DNA of 64,000 nucleotides, from positions 77,349 through 141,348 of the forward strand of contig JAPLOM010000063.1 of NCBI GenBank assembly GCA_026400755.1, read 5' to 3'. The first letter of the stretch is position 1. The number at the start of each line of letters is the position of its first letter. Source of the stretch: Alphaproteobacteria bacterium. GTDB taxonomy: Bacteria > Pseudomonadota > Alphaproteobacteria > CADEGL01. Made by a program: the position numbers and the translations under genes. The notes under the pieces are model-generated. The model worked only from the letters and a program-made list of their open reading frames with translations. It ran no database searches and was not told where the DNA came from. Of the stretch, positions 41,432-49,640 are shown in pieces.

Positions 41432-42520
41432 ATGGCGATGGTGGGTCTGCAGCGGGCAGGGAAGCGCTACGGCGACGTCGTCGCGTTGCACGAGGTCGAT
41501 CTTTCCGTCGAGGAAGGCGAATTCGTCACGCTGTTGGGGCCCAGCGGCTCGGGCAAGACGACGATGCTGAATCTGATCGCGGGCATGATCGCGCCGACGA
41601 CGGGGCAGATCTTCATCGCGGGCAAGGACGCGACCAATACGCCGCCGAACAAACGCGGCCTGGGCATGGTGTTCCAGAACTACGCGCTGATGCCCCACAT
41701 GACGATCTTCGAGAACGTGGCCTTCCCCTTGCGCGTCCGCAAGACGCCGGAGGAGGAGATTAAAAAGAAGGTCGCTCACGTCCTCAATCTCGTCCATCTG
41801 CCCCAGGTGGCGAACCGCAAGCCGCGCGAGTTGTCGGGCGGCCAGCAGCAGCGCGTGGCTCTGGCCCGCTGCATCGTCTACAACCCGACCATCATTCTGA
41901 TGGACGAGCCGTTGGGCGCTCTCGACAAGAAGCTGCGCGAGCAGATGCAGCTTGAGCTGAAGCGCATCCACACCGAGCTCAAGATCACGATGCTCTATGT
42001 GACGCACGATCAGGAAGAGGCGCTCACGATGTCCGACCGCATCGTTCTGTTGAACGATGGGCGGATCGAACAGATGGGGCCGCCGGAGGAAATGTACTTC
42101 AAACCGCGATCTGTCTTCGCGGCTGACTTCCTGGGCAGCTCCAACATCTGGGATGCCACCATCGAGAGCGACGGCGGGGCCACGATCAAGTCGGGCGATA
42201 AGGTGAAGATAAAGTCCGAGGCATTCGCCAAACCCGGCGCCAAGGCGAAGATCATGGTCCGGCCGGAGAACATCAACGTCATCCGTCAAGGCGACGACGA
42301 AAGCCGGTTCGAGAACCGCGTCAGCGGCAAGGCTATCGACACCCTGATCCTGGGCGGCGTCATCAAGCATTACGTCCAGTTGGCCAACGACACGGTCATC
42401 ATCTCGCAGGAGCTGACCCGCTCCGGCCGCCGTTCCCTGACGCCTGGCCAGGACGTCCGCCTGGCGTGGCGTCCGGACGACACGCTGCCGCTGCCGGCCA
42501 CGGGCAAAATGGAAGGCTGA
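41432..42520 (+). CDS. ABC transporter ATP-binding protein, PotA type
   Basis: A 362-residue ATPase. Walker A GPSGSGKTT near residue 37, Q-loop VFQNYALMPHMT near 81, signature LSGGQQQR near 134, Walker B IILMDEPLGALD near 154, switch His in YVTHDQEEA near 190, and a C-terminal TOBE domain (about 280-355). A strong GGAGGGAGG precedes the ATG at 41432. The longer in-frame reading from 41336 overlaps the permease and is not used. It completes the importer with the binding protein at 38478 and the permeases. Confidence 0.96.
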   Translation: MAMVGLQRAGKRYGDVVALHEVDLSVEEGEFVTLLGPSGSGKTTMLNLIAGMIAPTTGQIFIAGKDATNTPPNKRGLGMVFQNYALMPHMTIFENVAFPLRVRKTPEEEIKKKVAHVLNLVHLPQVANRKPRELSGGQQQRVALARCIVYNPTIILMDEPLGALDKKLREQMQLELKRIHTELKITMLYVTHDQEEALTMSDRIVLLNDGRIEQMGPPEEMYFKPRSVFAADFLGSSNIWDATIESDGGATIKSGDKVKIKSEAFAKPGAKAKIMVRPENINVIRQGDDESRFENRVSGKAIDTLILGGVIKHYVQLANDTVIISQELTRSGRRSLTPGQDVRLAWRPDDTLPLPATGKMEG

Positions 42521-42552
42521 AGCGTCGTCTCAGGGCCAGAGGAGCGCGCGCC

Positions 42553-43281
42553 ATGAACGTGCTCGTCGTCCTGGGGCATCCCGAGCCTAAGTCTTTCAAT
42601 GCCGCGCTGACCGCGACGGCGAAGCGGGTGTCCGAGGCCCAGGGCCATGCCGTCCGCATCAGCGACCTCTATGGCCAGGGCTTCAAGGCTGAGGTCACCC
42701 GCGACGATTTCAAGTCTCAGCGCGATCCCGAGATGCTCAATATCATCCGGGAGCAGGGCAGCGCCTGGAAGACCGGCGGTTTTGCCGACGAGATCAAGCG
42801 CGAGATCGAAAACATAAGCTGGGCCGATTTCGTCATCGTCCAATGCCCGATCTGGTGGTTCGGCCTGCCCGCGATCGTGAAGGGATGGATGGACCGGGTC
42901 TTCGTGCCCGGTTTCACCTATGGGCGCGGCAAGTGGTACGAGACGGGCGGCTTGGCGGGCAAGCGCGCCATGATGTCGATTACCTTCGACGCCAAGGCCT
43001 CGGCTTATACCTCGCGTGGACGCTACGGCGACGCCGATATCATGTTGTGGCCGATCCACACCAGCCTGCGCTTCGTCGGCTTCGACGTATTGCGCCCGTT
43101 CATCTCGGATCAGGTGTCGGAATCGGCGGATGCACGTACCAAGTCACTTGCCGCATTCGAGGCTCGGCTGAAGGCGGTCGATGGCGAGACGCCGATGACC
43201 TTCCACACGCTGGACGAGTTCGACGAGAACGACATGCTGAAGCCCGGTATCAAGGGCCGGACGGCGGCTCAGCGCGACTGA
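42553..43281 (+). CDS. NAD(P)H dehydrogenase (quinone) family flavodoxin-fold protein
   Basis: A 242-residue NQO/flavodoxin-like reductase. The phosphate-binding loop region reads VLVVLGHPEPKSFNAALT at the N-terminus, and the FMN/FAD-binding signature VQCPIWWFGLPAIVKGWMDR lies near residue 96, followed by VFVPGFTYGRGKWYE. It starts 32 nt after the ATPase and may be co-transcribed with the importer. Its 3' end overlaps the convergent thioesterase gene by 13 nt. It could act as a general quinone or nitro reductase; a specific partner is not evident. Confidence 0.9.
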   Translation: MNVLVVLGHPEPKSFNAALTATAKRVSEAQGHAVRISDLYGQGFKAEVTRDDFKSQRDPEMLNIIREQGSAWKTGGFADEIKREIENISWADFVIVQCPIWWFGLPAIVKGWMDRVFVPGFTYGRGKWYETGGLAGKRAMMSITFDAKASAYTSRGRYGDADIMLWPIHTSLRFVGFDVLRPFISDQVSESADARTKSLAAFEARLKAVDGETPMTFHTLDEFDENDMLKPGIKGRTAAQRD

Positions 43282-43805
43282 CGTTTTCCGCCGCTGCGGA
43301 TGCCAATGGTGGTCGAGACCTCCGGCGGCATCGGCATGGACTTGTGGACGTCCCAAATACGGCCCAGGAGAGTCATGCGATCCGGCGGCATCACCGCGCT
43401 GCGGCGTGTGGCCACCAGGATATGCACGTCCAGGCTTTCACTGACCGCCGCGACGTAGTTCTCATCGGCGTTGTGCATGAAGATCGTGTAGTGAACTAGC
43501 TTGTCGCTGTAGTCCAAGAGCTGGAACGTGTATTCCAGCGTCGCGTCCGCGCGAATCTCGCGCAGATATGTGGTCGCCCATTTAAGGGCATAGACGCTGC
43601 GTCCTTCCGGTAGCCCGTCCTTGAAGCCAAGGCGCGTATAGCGCAGCACGCCACCCGAAGCCCGCAGCAGGGCGTGGGCATAGCCGGTGACGCCCACATG
43701 GTCGTTGCGGTCGATCCAGGTGGGATCGACCTTCTCGCGGTAGAGCCGCACCGGCGCTTCGATCAAGTCGTGCTCGGACGGCGATTTCACGCTCTCGTAA
43801 GACAC
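43269..43805 (-). CDS. Thioesterase-superfamily (hot-dog) protein
   Basis: A 178-residue single hot-dog-domain protein. The active-site region reads DPTWIDRNDHVGVTGYAHAL (about 28-47), equivalent to the DxNxHxN(Y) motif of 4-hydroxybenzoyl-CoA thioesterase-like enzymes. RADATLEYTFQLLDYSDKLV follows. Similar proteins accompany carnitine and betainyl-CoA degradation, which would match the quaternary-amine theme, but the substrate is not shown. It is the last gene of the 18-gene minus-strand block, 19 nt after the oxidase gene. Confidence 0.85.
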   Translation of the reverse strand: MSYESVKSPSEHDLIEAPVRLYREKVDPTWIDRNDHVGVTGYAHALLRASGGVLRYTRLGFKDGLPEGRSVYALKWATTYLREIRADATLEYTFQLLDYSDKLVHYTIFMHNADENYVAAVSESLDVHILVATRRSAVMPPDRMTLLGRIWDVHKSMPMPPEVSTTIGIRSGGKRQSR

Positions 43806-43824
43806 GGAGGTCCTCGGGGGAAGG

Positions 43825-45141
43825 TCAGAAGGGCAGGGAGTCGCGGAAATCGTAGTAGTTCATGACTGTGGGCAGGAACCACGGGTCGCCGTTATAGAAC
43901 CGCGCGCCGGGGAAGTCGCGCCCGTCGAAGGCCGTCTTGGCCTCTGCCGCCTTGCCCAGCAGGCGCAACGCTAGCTTTCGTCCCAGGTAGCTGCCCATGG
44001 GAATGCCCGTGCCGCAGCAGCCCACGGCATAGTGTACGCCGTCCTGCACGCCGATATGAGGCAGGTAGTCGAAGGTGAAGGCAAAATACCCGTCCCAGCA
44101 GCGCGCCAGGCGAACGGAGGCGAACTGGGGGAAGCGGATCGCGAAGTGGTTGTGAAGGTGGGCGGCGGTGGTGCGCAGATCCTTGTCGCGCCGGCCCGCC
44201 CGGCCGCCGATGATCAAGCGCTTGCCGTCCGGCGTGGGCTGGATGTGGAAGACCACCTTGTGCGAGGTGATGATAGGCCGCCCGCCGGGCACGATGGATT
44301 GGATCAGCTCCGTCGGCACGGGCTCGGTCGCGCAGGCATAGCTGTTCACCGGGATCAGGCGGCGGCGCAGGTATTCGAACACCGGGCCGTCGCGCCCCGT
44401 ATAGGCGTTGGTGGCGACGATCACTTGGCTCGCCCGCAACCGGCCCCGGCTGGTCACGACCTCGAAATCGAGGTCGGCGCGCTGGATGCCAGTCACGCGG
44501 GTCTGACCGGCAATTGTCACCCCGGCTTCAACCGCGCGGTCGATCAGACCCCGGTGATAAAGGGCGCCGTGCAGATAGCCGGGTCCGTGCACGACCTGGC
44601 CGCCGAAATAGACGTCGCTGCCCACATGGGCGCGCTGTTCGCTGCGGGGGATCATGTCGGCCTTGTAGCCCACGCGCTTGAACAGGACGTCCACCTCGCG
44701 CGCCAGCGCCTCGTAGGCCCTCGGGCTGTGGGCGGCGTAGTAGCGGCCGGTGCGCTTGAACAGGCAGTCGATACGCTCGGAGCGGATCGTCTCGTCCAGA
44801 TGCTCGATGGCGAGAGCCGCCTCGCGGTAATAGGCCGTCGCGGCATCGATGCCGTAGCGGTGGACCAGCCCGTCGAAGCTCCACTTTAGCGTGCGGCTGA
44901 CGTTGCCGGCGTTGCGCGTGGAGGCGCCTTCGCCAGGCGTGTTGGCCTCCAAGATCAGGACGCTGCGGCCCGCGCGGGCCAGCGGCAGGGCGGCGGACAG
45001 GCCCGTATAGCCCGAGCCCACGATCGCGACATCCACGCGCGCGGGCAACGACGCAGGCTCGGCGCGGCGCAAGGGCGCGTCGATCCACCAGTAGGGTTCT
45101 TCCTTGAAATCGGTGGAGAAGATGTCGGGCTGGGTGACCAT
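43825..45141 (-). CDS. DAO-type FAD-dependent oxidoreductase (gamma-glutamylputrescine oxidase-like)
   Basis: A 438-residue flavoprotein that oxidises an amine or imino acid. Start is ATG 45141 (MVTQPDIFSTDFKEEPYWW); the longer upstream frame is noncoding and overlaps the dioxygenase gene. The FAD motif DVAIVGSGYTGLSAALPLAR lies near residue 30 and ANTPGEGASTRNAGNVSRT near 57, as in PuuB and related oxidases. GRPIITSHKVVFHIQPTPDG and GYFAFTFDYLPHIG occur in the C-terminal half. The neighbours (dioxygenases, racemases, M20 and M24 enzymes) suggest a pathway for a modified amino acid. Confidence 0.9.
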   Translation of the reverse strand: MVTQPDIFSTDFKEEPYWWIDAPLRRAEPASLPARVDVAIVGSGYTGLSAALPLARAGRSVLILEANTPGEGASTRNAGNVSRTLKWSFDGLVHRYGIDAATAYYREAALAIEHLDETIRSERIDCLFKRTGRYYAAHSPRAYEALAREVDVLFKRVGYKADMIPRSEQRAHVGSDVYFGGQVVHGPGYLHGALYHRGLIDRAVEAGVTIAGQTRVTGIQRADLDFEVVTSRGRLRASQVIVATNAYTGRDGPVFEYLRRRLIPVNSYACATEPVPTELIQSIVPGGRPIITSHKVVFHIQPTPDGKRLIIGGRAGRRDKDLRTTAAHLHNHFAIRFPQFASVRLARCWDGYFAFTFDYLPHIGVQDGVHYAVGCCGTGIPMGSYLGRKLALRLLGKAAEAKTAFDGRDFPGARFYNGDPWFLPTVMNYYDFRDSLPF

Positions 45142-45230
45142 AGCGCGGCAGTCTAGCGGCGGGTTCGCGTGCCAGCCATCGCCGCCAATTGCTATGTCAT
45201 AAGGTCGGCAGCCTGGTAATCGCCCGCCGG

Positions 45231-46076
45231 TTAAGCTTGGGCGTCTGGCCGTGGCCAGACTTGGGGGAAGATGGCTGGATCGGTCAGCCGCTCGCCGTTT
45301 TGGAAAACGCGACCCTCGATACGCGGCTCTACCTCGACCTGACGCGCGCCATAGACGCAATCATCGCCGAGCCAGGTTGACTGCAGCGCCCGGCGGCGGA
45401 TCTTCAGCGTATTGCCGGCCGCGCCGTGCAGCATCATGGGATGGAAGGCGATGCAGTCCCCGGGCTCCATGTCCCAGGCGGCCACGTCGTATTTGTCGCG
45501 ATTGGCCTCGACGTCGGGCGCGGGTTCGAACTCTGGCCCCAGACCCTGGGGCACCTTGTTGCCCTTGATCAGGATGGGAATGAAGCTCTTGCCCCATTTG
45601 TGCGAGCCACGGACGAAGGACAAACAGGTTTCCTTCGTGACCGGATCGAGCGGAATCCAGAGCACCACGATCTGGTTCCCGTTGACGTTGTAATAGACCT
45701 GGTCCTGGTGCCAATTCGTGGGCTTCTTCGTGCCGGCGTCTTTCACAAACAGCCCGTCGAAGAAATAGTTCACCTGCTTGGAACGTATCAGCCTGGCCGC
45801 GATGGCGCCGCCCGGGCCTTCGACCGCGAAGCGCTTCAGCTCCGGAACGTGCCGCCACATGTAATAGTCGGTGAAGAAGAAGCCGGGATCGTCCGGATCG
45901 GATTGCGTGCGGCCGTAAGGACCGGGGTTCTTCAGGTCGCTCTCGATCCCCTCGGCGATCAGATCACGCCACTTCTGGCCGAACATACCGCGTAGACAGA
46001 TGGCGCCGTCCCTCTCCAGATCCTGGATGTCGGACTCGCGAACTTTGGCTACAAGCTGATCCGTCTCCGCAGTCAT
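45231..46076 (-). CDS. Phytanoyl-CoA dioxygenase (PhyH)-family protein, copy 1
   Basis: A 281-residue 2-oxoglutarate/Fe(II) dioxygenase-like protein. The iron facial triad is visible as His and Asp in NWHQDQVYYNVN (near residue 120) and a distal His in MMLHGAAGNTL (near 218), with the 2-oxoglutarate-binding Arg likely in IRRRALQSTWLGDD. IPLDPVTKETCLSFVRGSHK is a family hallmark. Members hydroxylate small molecules such as ectoine, fatty acyl-CoA or antibiotic intermediates. It lies 32 nt after a second copy. Confidence 0.9.
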   Translation of the reverse strand: MTAETDQLVAKVRESDIQDLERDGAICLRGMFGQKWRDLIAEGIESDLKNPGPYGRTQSDPDDPGFFFTDYYMWRHVPELKRFAVEGPGGAIAARLIRSKQVNYFFDGLFVKDAGTKKPTNWHQDQVYYNVNGNQIVVLWIPLDPVTKETCLSFVRGSHKWGKSFIPILIKGNKVPQGLGPEFEPAPDVEANRDKYDVAAWDMEPGDCIAFHPMMLHGAAGNTLKIRRRALQSTWLGDDCVYGARQVEVEPRIEGRVFQNGERLTDPAIFPQVWPRPDAQA

Positions 46077-46108
46077 GGCCGGTCTCCGTTCGAGTTCCTA
46101 TGCTCAGT

Positions 46109-46975
46109 CTAGCCGGTCGCGCGCGGCCAAACTTGGGGAAAATGTGGTCCCAGAAAGCGTTGACCGGGTTCCAGCCCGGCATGGCGCAAGTCCGGATCGG
46201 TGCCGCCCGGCTTGTCGGGCTGGTAGACGGCGTCGTCGCCCGTGTACCGCGCGGCCAGGACCCGCAGGCGCTTGCCTGCGGGCAGGTTGCCCGAGCCGCC
46301 ATGCAGCACCATGCCGTTGAAGGCCAGGCAGTCGCCCGGCGCCATCGCCCAGGCCAGGATTTTGTACTTGCCGGGGTCGGCGTCGATATCGGGAATGCGC
46401 GCCCGCTTGGTCTCGCGTGCGTCGCGGTCACCGGGCGTCGATTCGAAAGCGTGGGTGCCCTGCCCATCGGCGAAGAAGCTGTCGCGGTAATAGACTATGT
46501 CGCCTGCGTGGGTACCGCGCACGAACTCCAACGCGCTCTCGCGTCCCACGGGGTCCAGCGGCACCCACAGGCTACAGACGTGCTGGCCCTCGACGCTCCA
46601 ATAAGGCTTGTCTTGATGCCAGGGCGTCCGCGCCCGCGTGCCGGCGGTGCGATAGAACATGCTGTCGTAAAAGACGCGCGCGGTCTCGGAGCCCATCAAC
46701 CGCGCGGCGATTTGCCCGGTCGGCGATTCGGTCAGGAAGCGCTCGTATTCCGGAATGCGGCGCCAGCTCACCACGTCGTTGAAAAAGACGTGACCTGACT
46801 CGTCCTTGGCATAGGTGTGGGCATAGGGGCCGGGCTCGGCCAGGTTGCGCTCGGCTCCCGCGGCGCCCAGCGCAATCCAGTCGAGGTCAAACACGCCGCG
46901 CAGGCAGACGACCCCGTCGCGGCGATAGGCCGCGACGTCCGCATCGGTCAGGGGCTTCAACGGGTTGCGGTTCAT
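46109..46975 (-). CDS. Phytanoyl-CoA dioxygenase (PhyH)-family protein, copy 2
   Basis: A 288-residue paralogue of the next gene. The triad His and Asp are in TPWHQDKPYWSVEG, the distal His in MVLHGGSGNL, and the matching VPLDPVGRESALEFVRGTHA is present. ATG 46975 lies 1 nt from the M20 stop, implying coupling. Both copies have complete iron ligands, so both may be active, on different substrates or successive positions. Confidence 0.9.
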   Translation of the reverse strand: MNRNPLKPLTDADVAAYRRDGVVCLRGVFDLDWIALGAAGAERNLAEPGPYAHTYAKDESGHVFFNDVVSWRRIPEYERFLTESPTGQIAARLMGSETARVFYDSMFYRTAGTRARTPWHQDKPYWSVEGQHVCSLWVPLDPVGRESALEFVRGTHAGDIVYYRDSFFADGQGTHAFESTPGDRDARETKRARIPDIDADPGKYKILAWAMAPGDCLAFNGMVLHGGSGNLPAGKRLRVLAARYTGDDAVYQPDKPGGTDPDLRHAGLEPGQRFLGPHFPQVWPRATG

Positions 46976-46976
46976 C

Positions 46977-48164
46977 TCAGCGTTCGCCGTCCAGGAAACG
47001 GCGTGCGGCGGCCAGCATGACGGACGCCCCCACGGGGATTGCACGCTCGTCCACGGCGAATTCCGGATGGTGCAGGGGATGCACCATGCCGGCTTCCTCG
47101 TTGCGGATGCCCAGGCGGAACATGGTGCCCGGCACGACGCGCGCGTAATAGGCAAAATCCTCGCTGCCCATCGAGGGCCGGCGCATCTCGGTCACCCGCT
47201 CGGCACCCAGGATGTCCGAGGCGGCCCGGCGCACCAGGTCGGTCAAGGGCGCGTCGTTCACCAGAACAGGTTCGCCCTCCAGCGTCTCGAAGCTGGCCTC
47301 GGCGCCGTTGGCGCGCGCGACATTCTGGGCGATCGATTCGATCAGGCGGGCGACCTCGCTGCGCAGGCCCTCGTCCAGCACGCGGAAGGTGCCTTCGATC
47401 ACGGCAGTCTCGGCGATGATGTTTTTGGCCGTGCCGGCCTGCATGCGGCCAATCGTGACCACGACCGGCTCCAGGGGATCGGTGCGGCGGCTGCGCACCT
47501 TCTGCAGCTCGCCTACGATGGCGCAAGCAGCGGCCAGCGCGTCGATACCCAGATGTGGCCGCGCGGCGTGGCTCGACCGGCCTTTTACTCGGATGGTGAA
47601 TTCCTGCCCGCCCGCCATCAGGGCGCCTGCGCGCACGCCGATCAGGCCCACTGGAATCTCGGGATCGACGTGGAGGGAGACGATGCCCTCCACCCCTTTC
47701 ATATGTCCGGCCTTGATGATCTCGCGCGCCCCCAAGGGCTCGGCCTCCTCGGCCGGTTGGAACACGCAGCGCACGGTTCCTGAGAATTTGTCCCGTTCGG
47801 CCTGGAGCGCCAGCGCCACGCCCAGCAGAACAGAGGTATGGACGTCGTGGCCGCAGGCGTGCATCACGCCGGCCTTCTTGGAATGGAATGGAAGGTCCGG
47901 CCTCCGCTCCTCGATGGGCAGGGCGTCCATGTCGGCGCGCAAGGCCAGGGTGCGGCCGTTGCCCTTGCCGCGGATGGTGGCCACGAGGCCGGTGTCGAAC
48001 ACCGGCTCAATCTCGGAAATGCCCGCGCTTTCCAGCATGCGCCGGACAAGCGCCGAGGTTTCGCGCTCTTCGTGGGACAGTTCCGGGTTCTCGTGGATGG
48101 CCCGGCGCGCCTTGATCATGGTCTCGGCCAAAGCGGGCGTGATGTTGCGGGGCAGATCGGACAT
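46977..48164 (-). CDS. M20-family amidohydrolase (hippurate hydrolase-like)
   Basis: A 395-residue metal-dependent amidohydrolase. Metal and active-site motifs: MHACGHDVHTSVLLG near residue 106, QPAEEAEPLGA near 140, SLHVDPEIPVG near 164, and HPLHHPEF near 361. These match the aminoacylase/hippurate hydrolase branch of M20, which cleaves N-acyl groups from amino acids. It lies 9 nt after a racemase-fold gene. Deacylation of an N-acylated amino acid after racemisation is a reasonable inference. Confidence 0.93.
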   Translation of the reverse strand: MSDLPRNITPALAETMIKARRAIHENPELSHEERETSALVRRMLESAGISEIEPVFDTGLVATIRGKGNGRTLALRADMDALPIEERRPDLPFHSKKAGVMHACGHDVHTSVLLGVALALQAERDKFSGTVRCVFQPAEEAEPLGAREIIKAGHMKGVEGIVSLHVDPEIPVGLIGVRAGALMAGGQEFTIRVKGRSSHAARPHLGIDALAAACAIVGELQKVRSRRTDPLEPVVVTIGRMQAGTAKNIIAETAVIEGTFRVLDEGLRSEVARLIESIAQNVARANGAEASFETLEGEPVLVNDAPLTDLVRRAASDILGAERVTEMRRPSMGSEDFAYYARVVPGTMFRLGIRNEEAGMVHPLHHPEFAVDERAIPVGASVMLAAARRFLDGER

Positions 48165-48173
48165 GAAACCCTT

Positions 48174-48887
48174 CTACTCAGCGGCGGTGGAGCGCGCGAT
48201 CCCGGCGGGTCCGGCCACGGACTCAGCCAGGATGCCGGCTAGGCTGACATAGTCGAACACGGGAAGACCGGTCGCCACGCGCACGTGGTCGGCCACGATC
48301 GGGAAAACGGCACATTCGAAGACGATGGCGCGAATGCCGGCATGGGCATCGAAGGCGCGCCGCGCGGTCGCCATCACGTCGCGCGCCAGCATGGCGTGGG
48401 TGATGCCGGGTTGGGGCTTGCGCATCTCGTCCCAGGATTCCGTGCCCTCGACGCCCGCGACGATCACGGGGCTGGTCTTGAGCGACCAGCCGGCGCCATT
48501 GGCAAGACCTTCGTTGAAGCGCGTGGCGTCGAAGGTCAGAAGGGCGATCTTGGATCCTGGCGGCAAGAGGCGCTCGACAAAGGGCACCAGCAACAAACTC
48601 GAGGTCGCCACCGGGACTGAGACGGCGGCGCTGATCTCGGCTTGGAAATGGCTCGTGTAGCCGCACAAGGTAGCGATGGCGCGACAACCGTCCTGCTCCA
48701 TCTCTCGTGCGTTTTCGATATAGGCGCCGAGGATGTCACGGTCGCCGCCGGTGACTACGTCTACGCGCGCACCAGGCACGTGCCGATGCAGGACCGGATA
48801 CGGGAAGGTCGTAGGATTGTGGTAGGAACCCGGCAGATGAATCGGCCCCACGTCCAGCATCTGGATGCCGAGCGTGGGGCGCGTCAT
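48174..48887 (-). CDS. Asp/Glu/hydantoin racemase-fold protein, copy 1
   Basis: A 237-residue racemase-superfamily protein. Both catalytic-type Cys are present, in ATLCGYTSHFQAEI (near residue 74) and IVFECAVFPIVAD (near 194). Bilobal pseudo-symmetry around these loops is typical. The N-terminal GIQMLDVGPIHLPGSYHNP is shared with copy 2. Racemisation or isomerisation of a small amino-acid derivative is likely; the hydantoin racemase branch is possible but unproven. Confidence 0.87.
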   Translation of the reverse strand: MTRPTLGIQMLDVGPIHLPGSYHNPTTFPYPVLHRHVPGARVDVVTGGDRDILGAYIENAREMEQDGCRAIATLCGYTSHFQAEISAAVSVPVATSSLLLVPFVERLLPPGSKIALLTFDATRFNEGLANGAGWSLKTSPVIVAGVEGTESWDEMRKPQPGITHAMLARDVMATARRAFDAHAGIRAIVFECAVFPIVADHVRVATGLPVFDYVSLAGILAESVAGPAGIARSTAAE

Positions 48888-48894
48888 CGGCGTT

Positions 48895-49614
48895 CTACTC
48901 GGCGGCGGCCAACGAGGCGCTGGCCTGGGCCGTGACCGAGGCCATTAGGAAGCGCTGCAGCGTGGAGAAATCGACCGTTGGCAGACCGATTTCGCGGCGC
49001 ACCGTCGCGGCGACGATCGGGAAGGCCGAGCATTCCAGCACGATCGCGGCGACGTCCGGGTTCGCGGCCACGAGCGTGCGCGTCGCGGCCAGTACGTCGC
49101 GCTCCAACATGCCCACGTTGAACTTCGGATCGGGCTTGGCCATTTCGGTCCAGGATTCGCTGCCCTCGATGCCGGCGATCACGGCGGGCGTATCTTTCAT
49201 CGACCAGCCGGCGCCGTTGAAATGCAACTCGACGAGCTGCTTGGCGTCGTAGGTCACGATGGCCAGCTTCTTTCCCGGCGGAATGATGCGGGCCATGAAA
49301 GGCACCAAGGACAGGCTCGATAGCGCCACTGGAATCTTCACCGCCGCTGCCACGTCCTTTTGGAAGCGCGCGGTGAAGCCGCAGGCGCTCGAGATGGCGG
49401 CCACGCCTTCGCGCTCCAGTTGGCGGGCCGCTTCGATATAGGCCGTCACCACGCCAGGGTCGGTGCCAACCACGTTCTTGGTCCAGGCCCCTGGTACTTG
49501 CAGATAGCGCACCGGAAAGTCGAAAGTCACCGGATTGCTGATCGCGCCAGGCAGGCGGATCGGCGTGTTCTGCAATTGCAGCATCCCCAGGGTGGGGCGG
49601 CTCTTGGCGTCCAT
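48895..49614 (-). CDS. Asp/Glu/hydantoin racemase-fold protein, copy 2
   Basis: A 239-residue paralogue 7 nt upstream of copy 1. The two Cys loops are SSACGFTARFQKDV and IVLECSAFPIVAA. Both proteins end in a short Ala-rich tail (ASLAAAE and RSTAAE), supporting tandem duplication. It could form a heterodimer with copy 1 or recognise a different substrate. It follows the M24 enzyme gene by 26 nt. Confidence 0.87.
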   Translation of the reverse strand: MDAKSRPTLGMLQLQNTPIRLPGAISNPVTFDFPVRYLQVPGAWTKNVVGTDPGVVTAYIEAARQLEREGVAAISSACGFTARFQKDVAAAVKIPVALSSLSLVPFMARIIPPGKKLAIVTYDAKQLVELHFNGAGWSMKDTPAVIAGIEGSESWTEMAKPDPKFNVGMLERDVLAATRTLVAANPDVAAIVLECSAFPIVAATVRREIGLPTVDFSTLQRFLMASVTAQASASLAAAE

Positions 49615-49640
49615 GCGCGTTTCCTCCGATGATCCGGTGG

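Noticed and set aside
45142-45360. Extending the DAO-type oxidase upstream to 45360
   Set aside because: The extra codons are Arg-rich noncoding sequence overlapping the PhyH copy 1 gene; the ATG at 45141 begins the conserved N-terminus.
47026-47155. Extending the second PhyH gene upstream to 47155
   Set aside because: The extension lies within the M20 coding region; the ATG at 46975 gives the normal family start and is 1 nt from the M20 stop.
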